A stretch of 64,000 bases of DNA from Chloroflexota bacterium (GCA_029265355.1 JAJUJL010000004.1:62001-126000), one strand, 5' to 3'. Shown: positions 25,356-35,019, counted from the stretch's first letter. The notes: generated from the sequence alone by a model not told the origin. A program made the numbers and translations.

Positions 25356-27200
25356 CTAGACGTAGCGTTCTCGCAGTGTCGAGCTGATGTAATCCATAGT
25401 AGCGACCACGATCGCAATGGCCAGCATCTGGGCGCTGGCGGCGCGGTAGTTGAGCAGGTTGATATTCTGCTGGAGCAGGAAACCGATGCCGCCGCCGCCC
25501 ACAAATCCAATGATGGTGGACATGCGCACATTGATATCCCAACGATACATGGTGTAGGAGATATAGGGAGGTATGATTTGCGGGATGACAGCGTAAACGA
25601 TGGTTTGCAGGCGATTGGCGCCGGTCGCCTCGATTGCCTCCAGCGGTCCAGGCAAGATACTTTCCACCTGTTCAGAATATAATTTGGCTAAACTGACGAT
25701 AGTGTGCAAGCCCAAGGCCATCACCCCTGCGAAAGGACCAATGCCAACCGCAATCACAAAAACGATCGCCATCACCAGCGCCTCAATCGAGCGCAGCGTG
25801 TTCAGGATCGTACGCGTAACCGTATAAACCGCTAATCCAATGGGCAGGGAAGTCTTGGCCTCGGTGAATAGAGCCAGCAGCGCCCCAGCAGCAGCCCCAA
25901 CTAAAGACATCCCCCATCGAGTGATATCAGGCCTGTTAAGCTCGTACAACCATTCAATCGCCTGTCCAAGCAAAGCCAATACTACCGCGCCCGCAGTGGT
26001 GGCAAGCACCAGGTTCATCAATTTGACCTGTGATTTGGTAAGCTTTTCAGTGCCCCGCTGTCCCAAGCGGCTAAAAAAGCTGCTCACCGCGCCGCCAACC
26101 GCCAGCGAGCCGACGACAGGCGTAATCGTACGAATGATATCGCCCGACTGTACCATGAAGTTGCCCAGGAATTCGAAAGATCCGAGCCTGTCTCCGATCA
26201 GCGCTCCGAGGTTTACCATCAAGCTTGCCACCTGGTAAAGGCCAAAGAAACCGACAAGCGCGGCCAGAAATAAACTTGCCAATCGAGCAATCCGTAATGG
26301 GACGCCCGGCGTTTGCGTTTCCATTTCGGGCAGCGCCCAACGCGCAGCCAGCATGGCTGCAACCGGCGCTAACGCCCCACCCAGCAGATTCAGATAAATA
26401 TTTTCCGCCAACGGGGCGCTGAAAGCGCTAACCTGGTCCACCACGAAATAGCCTCCCACAATACCAACCGGCCATCCCAGGATAGATAAAGAAATGCTCC
26501 CCAATGGAGATTTAACCGACTTCATTAAGTTGCGGGCTGCGATGAAGCTGAGGGGAATTGCCAGTATGGTTCCCAGCGTGGTCGCCAGCAAAGCCAGGAA
26601 CACGGTTTCGACGATCTTCTCCCAGGTATCGCGAGCGGTATCGGTAAGCTGCGGCAGTCCCGTGTTGCGGCGCAGTGTGGCGCGCACGTACTGGGCTTGC
26701 GGACTCTGCCGGTCGGGGATCTTCAGCGTGGCGACAAAATGCCCCTCAGCATCCGTGGCAACGGTATCACTGCCCAAGGCAAGTTTGGTGGTTGGATCAT
26801 TACCGGGGATAAAACGCAGCGCGCCCTCTGCGTTGGGGTAGAAATTAAAACCTTCGACCTGAATTGTGTCGCCGGGATTGGCGCAGCCTGGAGAAAAAAC
26901 CAGGTAAGGAGCAGAGCGATCCTCAGGTGTGGGGGCTGGCACACTGCCGCCTTCCGGGCAGGGGACGTAAATGGGGGTATTGACAACCGATTCATCCTGT
27001 TTGTAGGTGAACAGGTCGGGTTGGAACAGAGCGCGAGTGACACGCACCAGGCTTTCCTGGCGTTGGGGGCTGCGCAGCTCATCCAGATTGACTTGGGTGA
27101 TCTCAAAACCGTACGCGTACACCACGAAAACCAGCAGGATGGTTGCACCAAGCCGTACAGATTTCCAGAGAGAGGTGTTTTTAGTCGTTGTTGATTTCAT
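25356..27200 (-). CDS. phnE: PhnE-type ABC permease with extracellular Ig-like (IPT/TIG-like) insertion
   Basis: Membrane subunit of a phosphonate-type importer. At 614 residues it is over twice the usual length of PhnE. One transmembrane helix (about 17-34) is followed by an extracytoplasmic region of about 150 residues. This includes YLVFSPGCANPGDTIQVEGF, a pattern like IPT/TIG Ig folds (about residues 98-180). The permease core follows, with about eight or more helices split by a Thr/Gln/Lys loop. The C-terminal part bears the EAA-loop signature EAIEATGANRLQTIVYAVIPQI and the GGGGIG segment typical of PhnE. Its ATG overlaps the phnC stop by four bases, indicating translational coupling. 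Confidence 0.88.
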   Translation of the reverse strand: MKSTTTKNTSLWKSVRLGATILLVFVVYAYGFEITQVNLDELRSPQRQESLVRVTRALFQPDLFTYKQDESVVNTPIYVPCPEGGSVPAPTPEDRSAPYLVFSPGCANPGDTIQVEGFNFYPNAEGALRFIPGNDPTTKLALGSDTVATDAEGHFVATLKIPDRQSPQAQYVRATLRRNTGLPQLTDTARDTWEKIVETVFLALLATTLGTILAIPLSFIAARNLMKSVKSPLGSISLSILGWPVGIVGGYFVVDQVSAFSAPLAENIYLNLLGGALAPVAAMLAARWALPEMETQTPGVPLRIARLASLFLAALVGFFGLYQVASLMVNLGALIGDRLGSFEFLGNFMVQSGDIIRTITPVVGSLAVGGAVSSFFSRLGQRGTEKLTKSQVKLMNLVLATTAGAVVLALLGQAIEWLYELNRPDITRWGMSLVGAAAGALLALFTEAKTSLPIGLAVYTVTRTILNTLRSIEALVMAIVFVIAVGIGPFAGVMALGLHTIVSLAKLYSEQVESILPGPLEAIEATGANRLQTIVYAVIPQIIPPYISYTMYRWDINVRMSTIIGFVGGGGIGFLLQQNINLLNYRAASAQMLAIAIVVATMDYISSTLRERYV

Positions 27201-27949
27201 CCCACACGCTCAGCTTCTCGTCCATAAATATCTTTGAACTTCTCATCATCGATCTCGCTTGGCAGCCCCTCAAAAACCAGCCGGCCCTCGTTGAGCGCAA
27301 TCACCCGGTCAGCGTAGCGGTGCACCAGATCCAGGAAATGCAGGCTGCATAAGACAGTGACGCCGTCTTTCTTATTGATCTCCTCCAGGTGTTTCATGAT
27401 GCTGTGCGCCAACACTGGATCCAGGCTGGCGACCGGCTCATCCGCCAGGATCATCTCGGGATCCTGCATTAACGCCCGAGCGATGCCCACACGCTGCTGC
27501 TGTCCGCCGCTCAGCTCATCAGCGCGCATGTTCGCCTTATCAGCAATCCCCACCCGCGCCAGTTGGCGCATGGCATTCTTCACGTCCTGGTCGGGAAAAC
27601 GGTTCAGCAGGCTCCAGGCCGGGTTGATATACCCCAGGCGGCCAGCCAGCACATTGGTAATCACCTTCGAGCGGTGCACCAGGTTGAAGTGCTGGAAAAC
27701 CATACCGATCCTACGCCGGATGCGGCGCATTTCATCTGGAGAAGCAGCCGTGATATCTACACCATTCCAGATGATCTGCCCGGCAGTGGGCTCGATCAAC
27801 CGGTTGATACAGCGCAACAAGGTAGACTTGCCGGAACCGCTCAGCCCAATTACCGCGAGAAATTGCCCGCTGGGTACCGTAAAGCTGATGTCGGTCAGCG
27901 CTTGCACACCGCCATCATAGACCTTGGTCAGATTCTTTACCTCTAGCAT
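27197..27949 (-). CDS. phnC: PhnC-type phosphonate ABC transporter ATPase
   Basis: A 250-residue ABC ATPase energising phosphonate or related import. Walker A is GLSGSGKST, the Q-loop region is MVFQHFNLVHRSKVITNVLAGRLG (a PhnC hallmark), the signature is LSGGQQQRV and Walker B is MILADEPVASLD. It overlaps phnE by four bases. It is the only ABC ATPase gene in this transport operon, although two permease types are encoded. A terminator hairpin lies between it and the upstream binding-protein gene. Confidence 0.94.
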   Translation of the reverse strand: MLEVKNLTKVYDGGVQALTDISFTVPSGQFLAVIGLSGSGKSTLLRCINRLIEPTAGQIIWNGVDITAASPDEMRRIRRRIGMVFQHFNLVHRSKVITNVLAGRLGYINPAWSLLNRFPDQDVKNAMRQLARVGIADKANMRADELSGGQQQRVGIARALMQDPEMILADEPVASLDPVLAHSIMKHLEEINKKDGVTVLCSLHFLDLVHRYADRVIALNEGRLVFEGLPSEIDDEKFKDIYGREAERVG

Positions 27950-28008
27950 AGCTCACCCGCATCCTGCCACGTGGGATAGACAGACTGCCACAATTTTACC
28001 AGAATGAC

Positions 28009-28045
28009 AAAAAACATTCGGGCAGGGGTAATCCCTGCCCGAATG
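28009..28045 (-). terminator. Intra-operon Rho-independent terminator after the fusion binding protein
   Basis: A perfect 13-bp stem CATTCGGGCAGGG/CCCTGCCCGAATG (28015-28045), followed on the minus strand by six T (28009-28014). It would cap most transcripts after the binding-protein gene and leave limited read-through into phnCE. Confidence 0.88.
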
Positions 28046-28065
28046 GTGTCTCAAACGCAGAACGC

Positions 28066-30474
28066 CTACTTCAAAGTCTCGAGGGTGATGCCGGACTCGG
28101 CAACCATCAAGCGAATGAAATCGTATTCGGCGTCGGTGGCTGGCACCAGGCCAGACCAGCCGTAGAAGTCCTCGCTGCCCAAGGATTGAGCCCAGCCTTC
28201 GGACTCAGCAAACGCTGCCAGTGCATCCGAGATCTGCGCTCGCACTTCAGCGGGGAACTCAGGGCTGAAGGACAGCGTGTCATTGGGGATATCCGGGGAC
28301 AGGGTCAGGATGCGCACTTTCGCAACCACATCCGGGAACTCTTCGCGGATGTTGGCGCGTGCATCCAGGATCCGGTAACCTTCGCACAGGAGCTGCGATT
28401 TATCTTCGTTCAGCGCGCAGCTATTGACGTCCACAGGAACTTCGGGATCCATGCCCGGCTGCCAGGGCTCAGCGCCCTCGGGCGCGGCCCACGGGCTGTA
28501 GAAAGCGGTGGCAAAGTCGGCTTCACCGGTGTACACCGCGCGCACAGCCTGCGGGTGACCGCCAGCTTCGAGCGTCTCACCGGGCGTTACCCCAGCTTCC
28601 TTCAGCATCACGGTCGGGACCAGGTATCCGGAGGTAGAGCCAGCATCTGGGTAAGCCCACTTTTTGCCTTCGAGATCCTCGATGCTCTGGATGTCGCTGT
28701 CACGGGCCACCACGATCATGGTCCAGTACACACCCCAGCCGCGGCGTTCCGCCTTGAAGGCCACGTCCACGCCGCATAACTGGTTGGCGAGCACATACCC
28801 AAAGGCCGGAATGAAAGCCATGGTGTTCGTTGGCGATGCACACATCTCTTCAATGGTGGCGGCGTAAGAAGTCGGTACGGAGACTTCGAACTCCAGACCA
28901 GTGGCTTCTTTCAATGCAGCAGCCATCACCTCGCCACCAGTCACGATCACATTTGCGTCCACCGATGGGACGAACAACACCTTGATCGGGTTGTCCACCG
29001 TGCCAATCGGCACAGGGGTAGCAGTCGGTTCAGGTGTGGGGGTGGGCGGCAGCGGCGTCGGCAGTGGGGAAGTCAGTGATTCTGCCAGAATGGCGTTGGC
29101 CTCTTCATCCAGAGCGCCCAAGGTGGAAGCAACATCAGCGCCATCGGCAATCGCAGCCATGGCTTCGCCAACCTTGACGCGCACTGGGTCGTAGTTGGGC
29201 ACGGGCGGCTCGAAACGACCGTATTTCAACAGATCGAAGGCGGTCTTATACGCCGGGTTCGCCGCGAAGTATTCGGTGAGACCCTCGGCAACGCTGGCGC
29301 GCACCGGGAAATACTGGCTGGCCTGAGCCCACTTGGCCTGTACTTCAGAGCTGGTATAGTATTTGACAAACAACCAGGAAGCCAGCTCATTTTCCGGAGT
29401 GGTCTTGGGCAGGCTAACGCTGGCGCCGTAGATGTTCATCACCGGGTCAGGCGTTGTGTGTGGGATGGCTGCCACGCTCCAGGCATGCTTGGAGCCGGCG
29501 TCCACTGCCTGCTGGTAGAAAGGCAAGCCCGAGCTGGATCCGACCGTGAACAACGTTGTGCCTGCGCCAAAGTTGGTCTGATCGCCGAAGTTCTCGGTCA
29601 CCACGCGAGCGCAACCGCTGTTGAACAGGTCCTGGAGGAATTCCATGGCTGCGACTGCAGCGTCGCTGGTATAGGTGTACTTGCTGTTGTTGTAGTCAAA
29701 GATATCGCCGCCAAAAGCGAACGTCCAGGAAGCAAAGCGAGAGGCGTCGACGCTGAGCTCATAGCCCATGCTGCCTTCGCCGGTTGCTTTAGAGAAAGGC
29801 TGCTCGACGGCTTTGCAGGCCATTTCCTTGAACTGCTCGGGGGTCTCAGGCGGACCGTCGTAGCCCAATTCCTTGAGCCAGTCGATATTGTAGTACAGCA
29901 CTTCCATCGAACGGTTGGGAGCGATACCCAGGCGAGCGCCATCGTAGATGGAGAAAACATCCTGGGCCAGGAAGCTCTGGAAGAAGTCAGCCTTGTCTGC
30001 CTCGCTGAGGCCCCACTTCGGGCTGTCAAACAGGGTATTGAGATCCACCAGACCCTCACCTAGCTGGTAAGTGGCCATCTGGTTCTGGTAGGCAACCACA
30101 ACACCCGGGGCGTCCGGGGTGTTGAGCACGCCCAGCATTTTATTGAAGATATCGGCATAGCTGCCCTGATATTCAGCCACAACCGTGATTCCCCATTCGT
30201 TGGTGGCGTTGAACTCGTCCACGATCTCCTGAAGCGCGGCTTCGCGAGAGCGAGTGTGCTGATGCCAAAAAACAACTGTCTGGCCGCTGGGATCAACATC
30301 TGCCCAAATATCTTCGGGCTCGGCCGGCGCTGGCGGCTCAGTGGCCTGCGCGGCTGGCGGCTCAGTGGCTTCTGCCGTCGGCGCCGGGGTGGGCGCTGGT
30401 TGGCAGGCTGCCAGTACAAAACTGGCAACCATCAAGACGGCCAACAGCTTGAAGAACATATTATTCTTTTTCAT
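28066..30474 (-). CDS. Fused solute-binding lipoprotein: MalE/UgpB-like domain joined to PhnD-like domain
   Basis: An 802-residue lipoprotein with two complete binding-protein folds in one chain. The signal peptide and lipobox (VLAAC) come first, then a short spacer. Residues about 50-460 are a family 1 sugar-type domain (VVFWHQHTRSREAALQEIVD, GIAPNRSMEVLYYN). A P/T-rich linker at about 465-488 (TPLPPTPTPEPTATPVP) leads to a PhnD-like phosphonate/phosphite-type domain from about residue 490 (IKVLFVPSVDAN, DAGSTSGYLVPTVMLKEAG, GEADFATAFYSPW). The ATG at 30474 is set by the lipoprotein signal; the longer track ORF overlaps the MalG gene. It lies between MalFG-type permease genes upstream and phnCE downstream, so one protein may serve two importers. 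Confidence 0.92.
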   Translation of the reverse strand: MKKNNMFFKLLAVLMVASFVLAACQPAPTPAPTAEATEPPAAQATEPPAPAEPEDIWADVDPSGQTVVFWHQHTRSREAALQEIVDEFNATNEWGITVVAEYQGSYADIFNKMLGVLNTPDAPGVVVAYQNQMATYQLGEGLVDLNTLFDSPKWGLSEADKADFFQSFLAQDVFSIYDGARLGIAPNRSMEVLYYNIDWLKELGYDGPPETPEQFKEMACKAVEQPFSKATGEGSMGYELSVDASRFASWTFAFGGDIFDYNNSKYTYTSDAAVAAMEFLQDLFNSGCARVVTENFGDQTNFGAGTTLFTVGSSSGLPFYQQAVDAGSKHAWSVAAIPHTTPDPVMNIYGASVSLPKTTPENELASWLFVKYYTSSEVQAKWAQASQYFPVRASVAEGLTEYFAANPAYKTAFDLLKYGRFEPPVPNYDPVRVKVGEAMAAIADGADVASTLGALDEEANAILAESLTSPLPTPLPPTPTPEPTATPVPIGTVDNPIKVLFVPSVDANVIVTGGEVMAAALKEATGLEFEVSVPTSYAATIEEMCASPTNTMAFIPAFGYVLANQLCGVDVAFKAERRGWGVYWTMIVVARDSDIQSIEDLEGKKWAYPDAGSTSGYLVPTVMLKEAGVTPGETLEAGGHPQAVRAVYTGEADFATAFYSPWAAPEGAEPWQPGMDPEVPVDVNSCALNEDKSQLLCEGYRILDARANIREEFPDVVAKVRILTLSPDIPNDTLSFSPEFPAEVRAQISDALAAFAESEGWAQSLGSEDFYGWSGLVPATDAEYDFIRLMVAESGITLETLK

Positions 30475-30596
30475 AGTTCTTTCTTCTCCTCTACAGATTT
30501 TCTCGATCGGAAATGGAATGGACAGATAAGACAACAATTCTTTGCCAGAATCACCTCCTCGATGTTGGCGGGCGCAACCCGCGCACTTGATATATT

Positions 30597-31487
30597 CTAG
30601 CCTTTCAATCCCGTAGTGGCAATACCCTCGGTGAATTGTTTCTGGGTGAGAAAATATAGCACCAGCACCGGAATTAAAGTTATCACCGCCCCAGCCATCA
30701 GAAGGTGCGTCTCGGGGCCTGCTTCGGAAACAAAAGTCCATAATCCAACCATCAGCGGGCGCCAGGTCTCTTTGGTGGTCACCAAGAGCGGCCAAAGAAA
30801 AGCATTCCAGGAACCGATAAATGCAAACAAGGTCACCGTAGCAATTGGCGCCCTGCTGATCGGCAATACGATCGTCCACAGAAAACGCAGGTGACCTGCG
30901 CCATCAATGCGCGCTGCATCCCACAGCTCATCGGGAATTTTGGCAAAGAACTGGCGCAACAAGAATATGCTGAAAGCATTCGCCATAAAGGGTACCGTCA
31001 ACGCTTGCAGCGAGTTGAGCCACGAGCCCCCCGGCAAGGGCAGGATACTGCCGCGAATCATCAGGAAATTGGGTATCATGGTCACCGATTCGGGGATCAT
31101 CATCGTGCTGAGCAAGATACCGAAAATGAAATCCCGGCCGAAGAACCTGATGCGAGCAAAAGCATAGCCCGCCAACACCGAGGTTGTCACCAGGCCAATA
31201 ATGGTCGTCACGGTGACAATCACGCTGTTGAAAAAGTAGCGCGAAAAACGCGCCTCGCTCCACGCGACCTGGTAGTTGACGAATTGGGGTATTTCGGGCA
31301 ACCAGCGGCGCTGGATTGTCTCACCCAGGGTCATCAATGAAGTGGAAACCATCCAATAAAAAGGCAAAATTGCCAACACCGCGCCCAGGATCAAGACCAG
31401 GTACATCACCAATCGTTCTGGTCGCAAGCGCACCCTGGAGGCGGAAGCTGGGATCACAGATTGGTCTGCCTTCATCGCATCAGCCAT
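30597..31487 (-). CDS. Carbohydrate-type ABC permease, MalG/UgpE-like
   Basis: A 296-residue inner-membrane permease with about six helices. The EAA loop (ELWDAARIDGAGHLRFLWTIVLPI) contacts the ATPase and is intact. The ATG at 31487 lies inside the stop region of the MalF-like gene (ttttATGgcTGA), with GGAGAGAAGG just upstream, so the pair is translationally coupled. It should form a heterodimer with the MalF-like protein and take substrate from the MalE half of the fused binding protein or from the divergent lipoprotein. No MalK-type ATPase gene is nearby; a shared ATPase elsewhere, or PhnC, would be needed. Confidence 0.92.
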   Translation of the reverse strand: MADAMKADQSVIPASASRVRLRPERLVMYLVLILGAVLAILPFYWMVSTSLMTLGETIQRRWLPEIPQFVNYQVAWSEARFSRYFFNSVIVTVTTIIGLVTTSVLAGYAFARIRFFGRDFIFGILLSTMMIPESVTMIPNFLMIRGSILPLPGGSWLNSLQALTVPFMANAFSIFLLRQFFAKIPDELWDAARIDGAGHLRFLWTIVLPISRAPIATVTLFAFIGSWNAFLWPLLVTTKETWRPLMVGLWTFVSEAGPETHLLMAGAVITLIPVLVLYFLTQKQFTEGIATTGLKG

Positions 31488-32649
31488 AAAACACCTTCTC
31501 TCCAAAGACCTTGTTCTGTACGATGGTCAAGATGAGAATGATGACAAACAAAATGATCGCTTGAGCCGTTGCATAACCAAACTGGTTGTAGCGGTAGAAA
31601 GTATCGAAGATAAACACGCTGGCGACATCTACCGTTCCTTGAGCCGAAGGCACACGCATGACATAGATATGATTAAAGGCTTTGAACGTACCGATGAACG
31701 CCACCAGCGCCAGGTAGAAAGTGACCGGCGAGAGCAGCGGCAGGGTAATGTACCGGAAGAGGTGCCAGGTGCTGGCGCCATCGATTTGCGCAGCTTCATA
31801 TAACTCATGCGGGATTGAACCGAGGCCGGCCAGGAAAATGACGGTGTTATAACCAACATAGGTCCAGATGCCAAATAGCACGATCGTCGCCAGCGCCATG
31901 CTTGGTCCAGCCCAGAAACCTTCCAGCCAATCCAGGCCAAACATCACCTGGTTGAACGGTTTCGACTCGAATAACCATTTTTGCGGCTCCTGCCCCAGCG
32001 CGGTCAGAAATTGATTTGCCAGGGAAGTTTCACGCGGGCTGAAGATCGTGCGAAAAACCACTGCCGTAGCCACCACGGGCGTGATGTAAGGCAGGAAGTA
32101 CAGCATACGGAAGAATTCTTGCCCCTTGATCTTTTGGAAGAGGATATACGCCAGCACCAAAGCCAGTCCCAACTCGGCTGGGACAGTGCCCAGCGCATAG
32201 TATAGGGTCAGAGGCAGCGAGACCAAAAAATCCACATCGCCAGTCTCCAGCATCTGCTGCCAGCCCACTGGCGCGACAAAGAATGCTCCGATCAGCAGCA
32301 TGGCGGCGCCAATCTTGAGCGCCAGCCCAAGATTGCTATGAGAGCGCAGCGCGCTATCCCATAGCAAATAAGCCAGGAAAAGCATGGCAATGCCGAGGAC
32401 AAAGATGATAACACCCGACCAGTCCCCCAGCGCTTTATGGTAATTTTCCACCCCAACGAAAGGTCCCTGGCGCACGCGCCAGTTGTAAAGGCTCATGTAG
32501 AAAGCATAACCAATTGGGAATATGCCAAATATTGATATGATGAATACAGCAGGGAAGATAAATGCGTAACCGGTAAGCTGCTCTTTCACATCCAGCCAGC
32601 GTATGCGCTTTCGCGGGGTTGCAACTTGAGAGATCGTCGTTGAAGCCAA
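31480..32649 (-). CDS. Carbohydrate-type ABC permease, MalF/UgpA-like
   Basis: A 389-residue permease. It is longer than a minimal UgpA-type subunit because extra helices (FVLGIAMLFLAYLLW and IGAAMLLIGAFFVAPVGW) are inserted after the first transmembrane segment. The EAA loop PHELYEAAQIDGASTWHLF is intact. The track begins at an upstream TTG. The internal TTG at 32649 has AAGGAG exactly six bases before it and gives the start LASTTISQVATPRKR, so it is preferred. It is the first gene of the operon that runs down to the SDR gene. Confidence 0.9.
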   Translation of the reverse strand: MASTTISQVATPRKRIRWLDVKEQLTGYAFIFPAVFIISIFGIFPIGYAFYMSLYNWRVRQGPFVGVENYHKALGDWSGVIIFVLGIAMLFLAYLLWDSALRSHSNLGLALKIGAAMLLIGAFFVAPVGWQQMLETGDVDFLVSLPLTLYYALGTVPAELGLALVLAYILFQKIKGQEFFRMLYFLPYITPVVATAVVFRTIFSPRETSLANQFLTALGQEPQKWLFESKPFNQVMFGLDWLEGFWAGPSMALATIVLFGIWTYVGYNTVIFLAGLGSIPHELYEAAQIDGASTWHLFRYITLPLLSPVTFYLALVAFIGTFKAFNHIYVMRVPSAQGTVDVASVFIFDTFYRYNQFGYATAQAIILFVIILILTIVQNKVFGEKVFYG

Positions 32650-33051
32650 GTTGTGCTCCTTTTTTGACATCATTCTGAGGGAGCGCAGCAATCAAACCAG
32701 GTCCTTCGCTCCGCTTAGGATGAAATCCTTTTACGTGGCCTACGAAGTACGACCCGCTTATCCTATCAAATTCACCCATTCATCGAATTACCGGTATCGT
32801 ATGGTTATTCCGATTTATGAATTACTGCGCTAATCATTATATACCAGATTAATGACGAACAAATAAATTTCTTCGAACTTTCCTGATGCTATTAATCTAG
32901 CCCAGGCGCCTCACAGGATAACACGCCCGCTAAGGTGTTTTGTAAAATTGCGGTTATTAACTGGTTAATACTCGCCAATGAGCAGGCGTTTACCAGCGTT
33001 GATTAGCTCCTTGCCCACCGAATGCCTGGTAAAGGATGATAAACTATAAAG
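32650..33051. promoter_or_regulatory. Divergent control region between the transport operon and the second MalE-like gene
   Basis: About 400 non-coding bases, noticeably more AT-rich than their surroundings. On the minus strand a TATAAT is visible (plus 32836-32841) with a weak TTTGTT upstream at 16 bases. This would give a leader of about 180 bases for the MalF-like gene. The sequence around 32790-32800 (TTACCGGTATCG) has partial dyad symmetry and could be an operator. No regulator gene is adjacent. The rightward promoter could not be located with confidence. Confidence 0.4.
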
Positions 33052-34542
33052 GTGTTCAGCTTTCGCCCGCTAAATTTACTCTACCGAAGGCTGCTGCGCA
33101 TGCTTGTGTGGCTGGCAGGTGTTTCACTGCTGTTGGCTGCCTGCCAACCCAATCCTTCACCGGAATATCCCTCGGCAGAGCAGACCTCCACCCCTGCTGC
33201 GGCGTTTGCCAACACCCCCACCATCCGTCCACCAGCGCCGCGCCTCACGCATACGCCTCCCCCTGTCCGCCTTATCACCGTGGAGCCCGAAGAATTGCAG
33301 GCGCTCCGCCTGTCATTGTGGCATCCGTGGTCCGCGGCTGCAGCCGCTGAGCTGGAGACATTGGTGAGCGACTTCAATCGCACCAATACCTGGGGAATCC
33401 GGGTAGAGACGCATCCAATCGAGGATTTTGATGAGCTCTCCAATCGGCTACAAACCACTGGCGGAGGAGATGAGCGACCAGATATCTTGATTGCGCCGCT
33501 GTATCAACTGCTTTACCTGGACCAGGATCGATCCCGGCTGGCTGATCTGGATGGTTATATTCAGGATTCCACCTGGGGATTAACCGCAACAGAGCAGGAT
33601 GATTTCTTTCCGGTGTTCTGGCAAAGCGGCTTTCAAGGAGCAGCGCGCCTGGCCGTTCCTGCTTTCAGCAGCGGTAGTGTGCTTTACTATAACAAAACCT
33701 GGGCTAACGAATTAGGGTTTGCTGACCCGCCAGGCAGCGCGGCTCAATTTGTGGAGCAGGCATGCGCCGCTGCTCGCGCCAACCAGTCGGATGAGGATGG
33801 CGAGAATGACGGCACCGGCGGCTGGATCATCAATACCTCTTACCCAGCAGCGATCTCGTGGCTGTACGCCTATAGCGCCAACATTCAGGATGGCGAGGTC
33901 GGCTACCGCTTCAACACCACACCTGTTCGGCAGTCGCTGGCCTTCCTGCGTAGCCTCTATGAGCAGGGGTGTGCCTGGCTTCCGGAAGATGAATATGTGG
34001 AGGATGAATTTGCCTCCCGGCGCGGCCTGTTTGCTTCTGGAACTGTGCTCGGCATCCCCTTTCAAGAAGACGCTTTTGCCGATGCTCGCAGCCAGGACGA
34101 GTGGATGGTGCTGCCTTACCCTGGGCCGTCTGGCCCGGGCGCTGTCACGGTGTACGGTGAATCATTCGCCATCATCGCCGCTACACCACCGCGCCAACTG
34201 GCAAGCTGGCTGTTCATTCGCTGGATGCTTCAGCCCGAAAATCAGGCGCGATTGATCCTCAAAACCGGAGCTTTACCGTTGGGCGGCGCAGCGCTGGAAG
34301 AAATACAGCTCCACAAGCCACTCAAGCAATGGCAGCAAGCTGTGGATTTGCTTGATCTCGCCTATGCCGAGCCGGCGCTGGCTTCCTGGCGCACCGTCCG
34401 CTGGGCGGTCAGTGACATCACCACCCAATTGTTCCGCTGGTATTTCACGCTGGACCAGCTTCCCGCCTCGATACACCTGCTGGACCAGACCGCGGCCGAA
34501 CTGCACCAGCGCTTTGGCGAAAAACCGCAAATGAACCCATGA
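33052..34542 (+). CDS. MalE-like solute-binding lipoprotein, paralogue of the fusion's N-terminal half
   Basis: A 496-residue lipoprotein: basic N-terminus, hydrophobic core and lipobox LLLAAC, then a P/T-rich spacer to about residue 75 and a family 1 binding fold. [22 protein letters not shown] followed by NTWGIRVE parallels VVFWHQHTRSREAAL...NEWGITVV in the fused protein. It is divergent from the MalF-like gene, so it may deliver substrate to the same MalFG permease. The GTG at 33052 has poor ribosome-site spacing; an internal ATG at 33100 would leave a short signal without positive charges, so the longer form is kept. Its stop overlaps the rnhA start. Confidence 0.87.
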   Translation: MFSFRPLNLLYRRLLRMLVWLAGVSLLLAACQPNPSPEYPSAEQTSTPAAAFANTPTIRPPAPRLTHTPPPVRLITVEPEELQALRLSLWHPWSAAAAAELETLVSDFNRTNTWGIRVETHPIEDFDELSNRLQTTGGGDERPDILIAPLYQLLYLDQDRSRLADLDGYIQDSTWGLTATEQDDFFPVFWQSGFQGAARLAVPAFSSGSVLYYNKTWANELGFADPPGSAAQFVEQACAAARANQSDEDGENDGTGGWIINTSYPAAISWLYAYSANIQDGEVGYRFNTTPVRQSLAFLRSLYEQGCAWLPEDEYVEDEFASRRGLFASGTVLGIPFQEDAFADARSQDEWMVLPYPGPSGPGAVTVYGESFAIIAATPPRQLASWLFIRWMLQPENQARLILKTGALPLGGAALEEIQLHKPLKQWQQAVDLLDLAYAEPALASWRTVRWAVSDITTQLFRWYFTLDQLPASIHLLDQTAAELHQRFGEKPQMNP

Positions 34543-34979
34543 AGAAAGTTACCATCTATACCGATGGCGCCTGCCAGGGCAACCCCGGACCCGGCGGATG
34601 GGCAGCCCTGCTGCGTTACGGTCAGCATGAAAGAGTGCTGACTGGCTCCGCCGCTGAAACCACTAATAATCGCATGGAGCTCACCGCGGCAGTCGAGGCT
34701 TTGCAAGCGCTGAAAGAACCCTGCCAGGTAGAACTGCACACCGATTCGGAATATTTGAGAAATGGCATCACCAAATGGCTGCCAGCCTGGAAACGGCGCG
34801 GCTGGAAGCGTAAGGATGGAGAGCTCAAAAATGTCGACCTGTGGCAGGCGCTGGATGTTGCAGCCAGCCGACACCAGATCGATTGGCTCTGGGTGCGTGG
34901 CCATGCTGGCAATCAGGAAAATGAGCGGGTAGATTTGCTGGCTCGGCAGGCTATTCCTCAACATCGTCCTGGCGTATAA
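34539..34979 (+). CDS. rnhA: Ribonuclease HI
   Basis: Degrades the RNA strand of RNA-DNA hybrids. The 146-residue protein has the four acidic catalytic residues in place: [35 protein letters not shown] and the final NERVD, plus the basic handle [19 protein letters not shown]. The ATG overlaps the stop of the preceding lipoprotein gene by four bases. That is a positional coupling without an obvious functional link. Confidence 0.96.
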   Translation: MKKVTIYTDGACQGNPGPGGWAALLRYGQHERVLTGSAAETTNNRMELTAAVEALQALKEPCQVELHTDSEYLRNGITKWLPAWKRRGWKRKDGELKNVDLWQALDVAASRHQIDWLWVRGHAGNQENERVDLLARQAIPQHRPGV

Positions 34980-35019
34980 TCAAAATACCTTCGCCTAACC
35001 CTTCAAACCGGAGGTTCTC

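Noticed and set aside
30475-30879. N-terminal extension of the fusion binding protein in the ORF track
   Set aside because: It overlaps the MalG-like gene in another frame and precedes a normal lipoprotein signal starting MKKNNMFFKLL.
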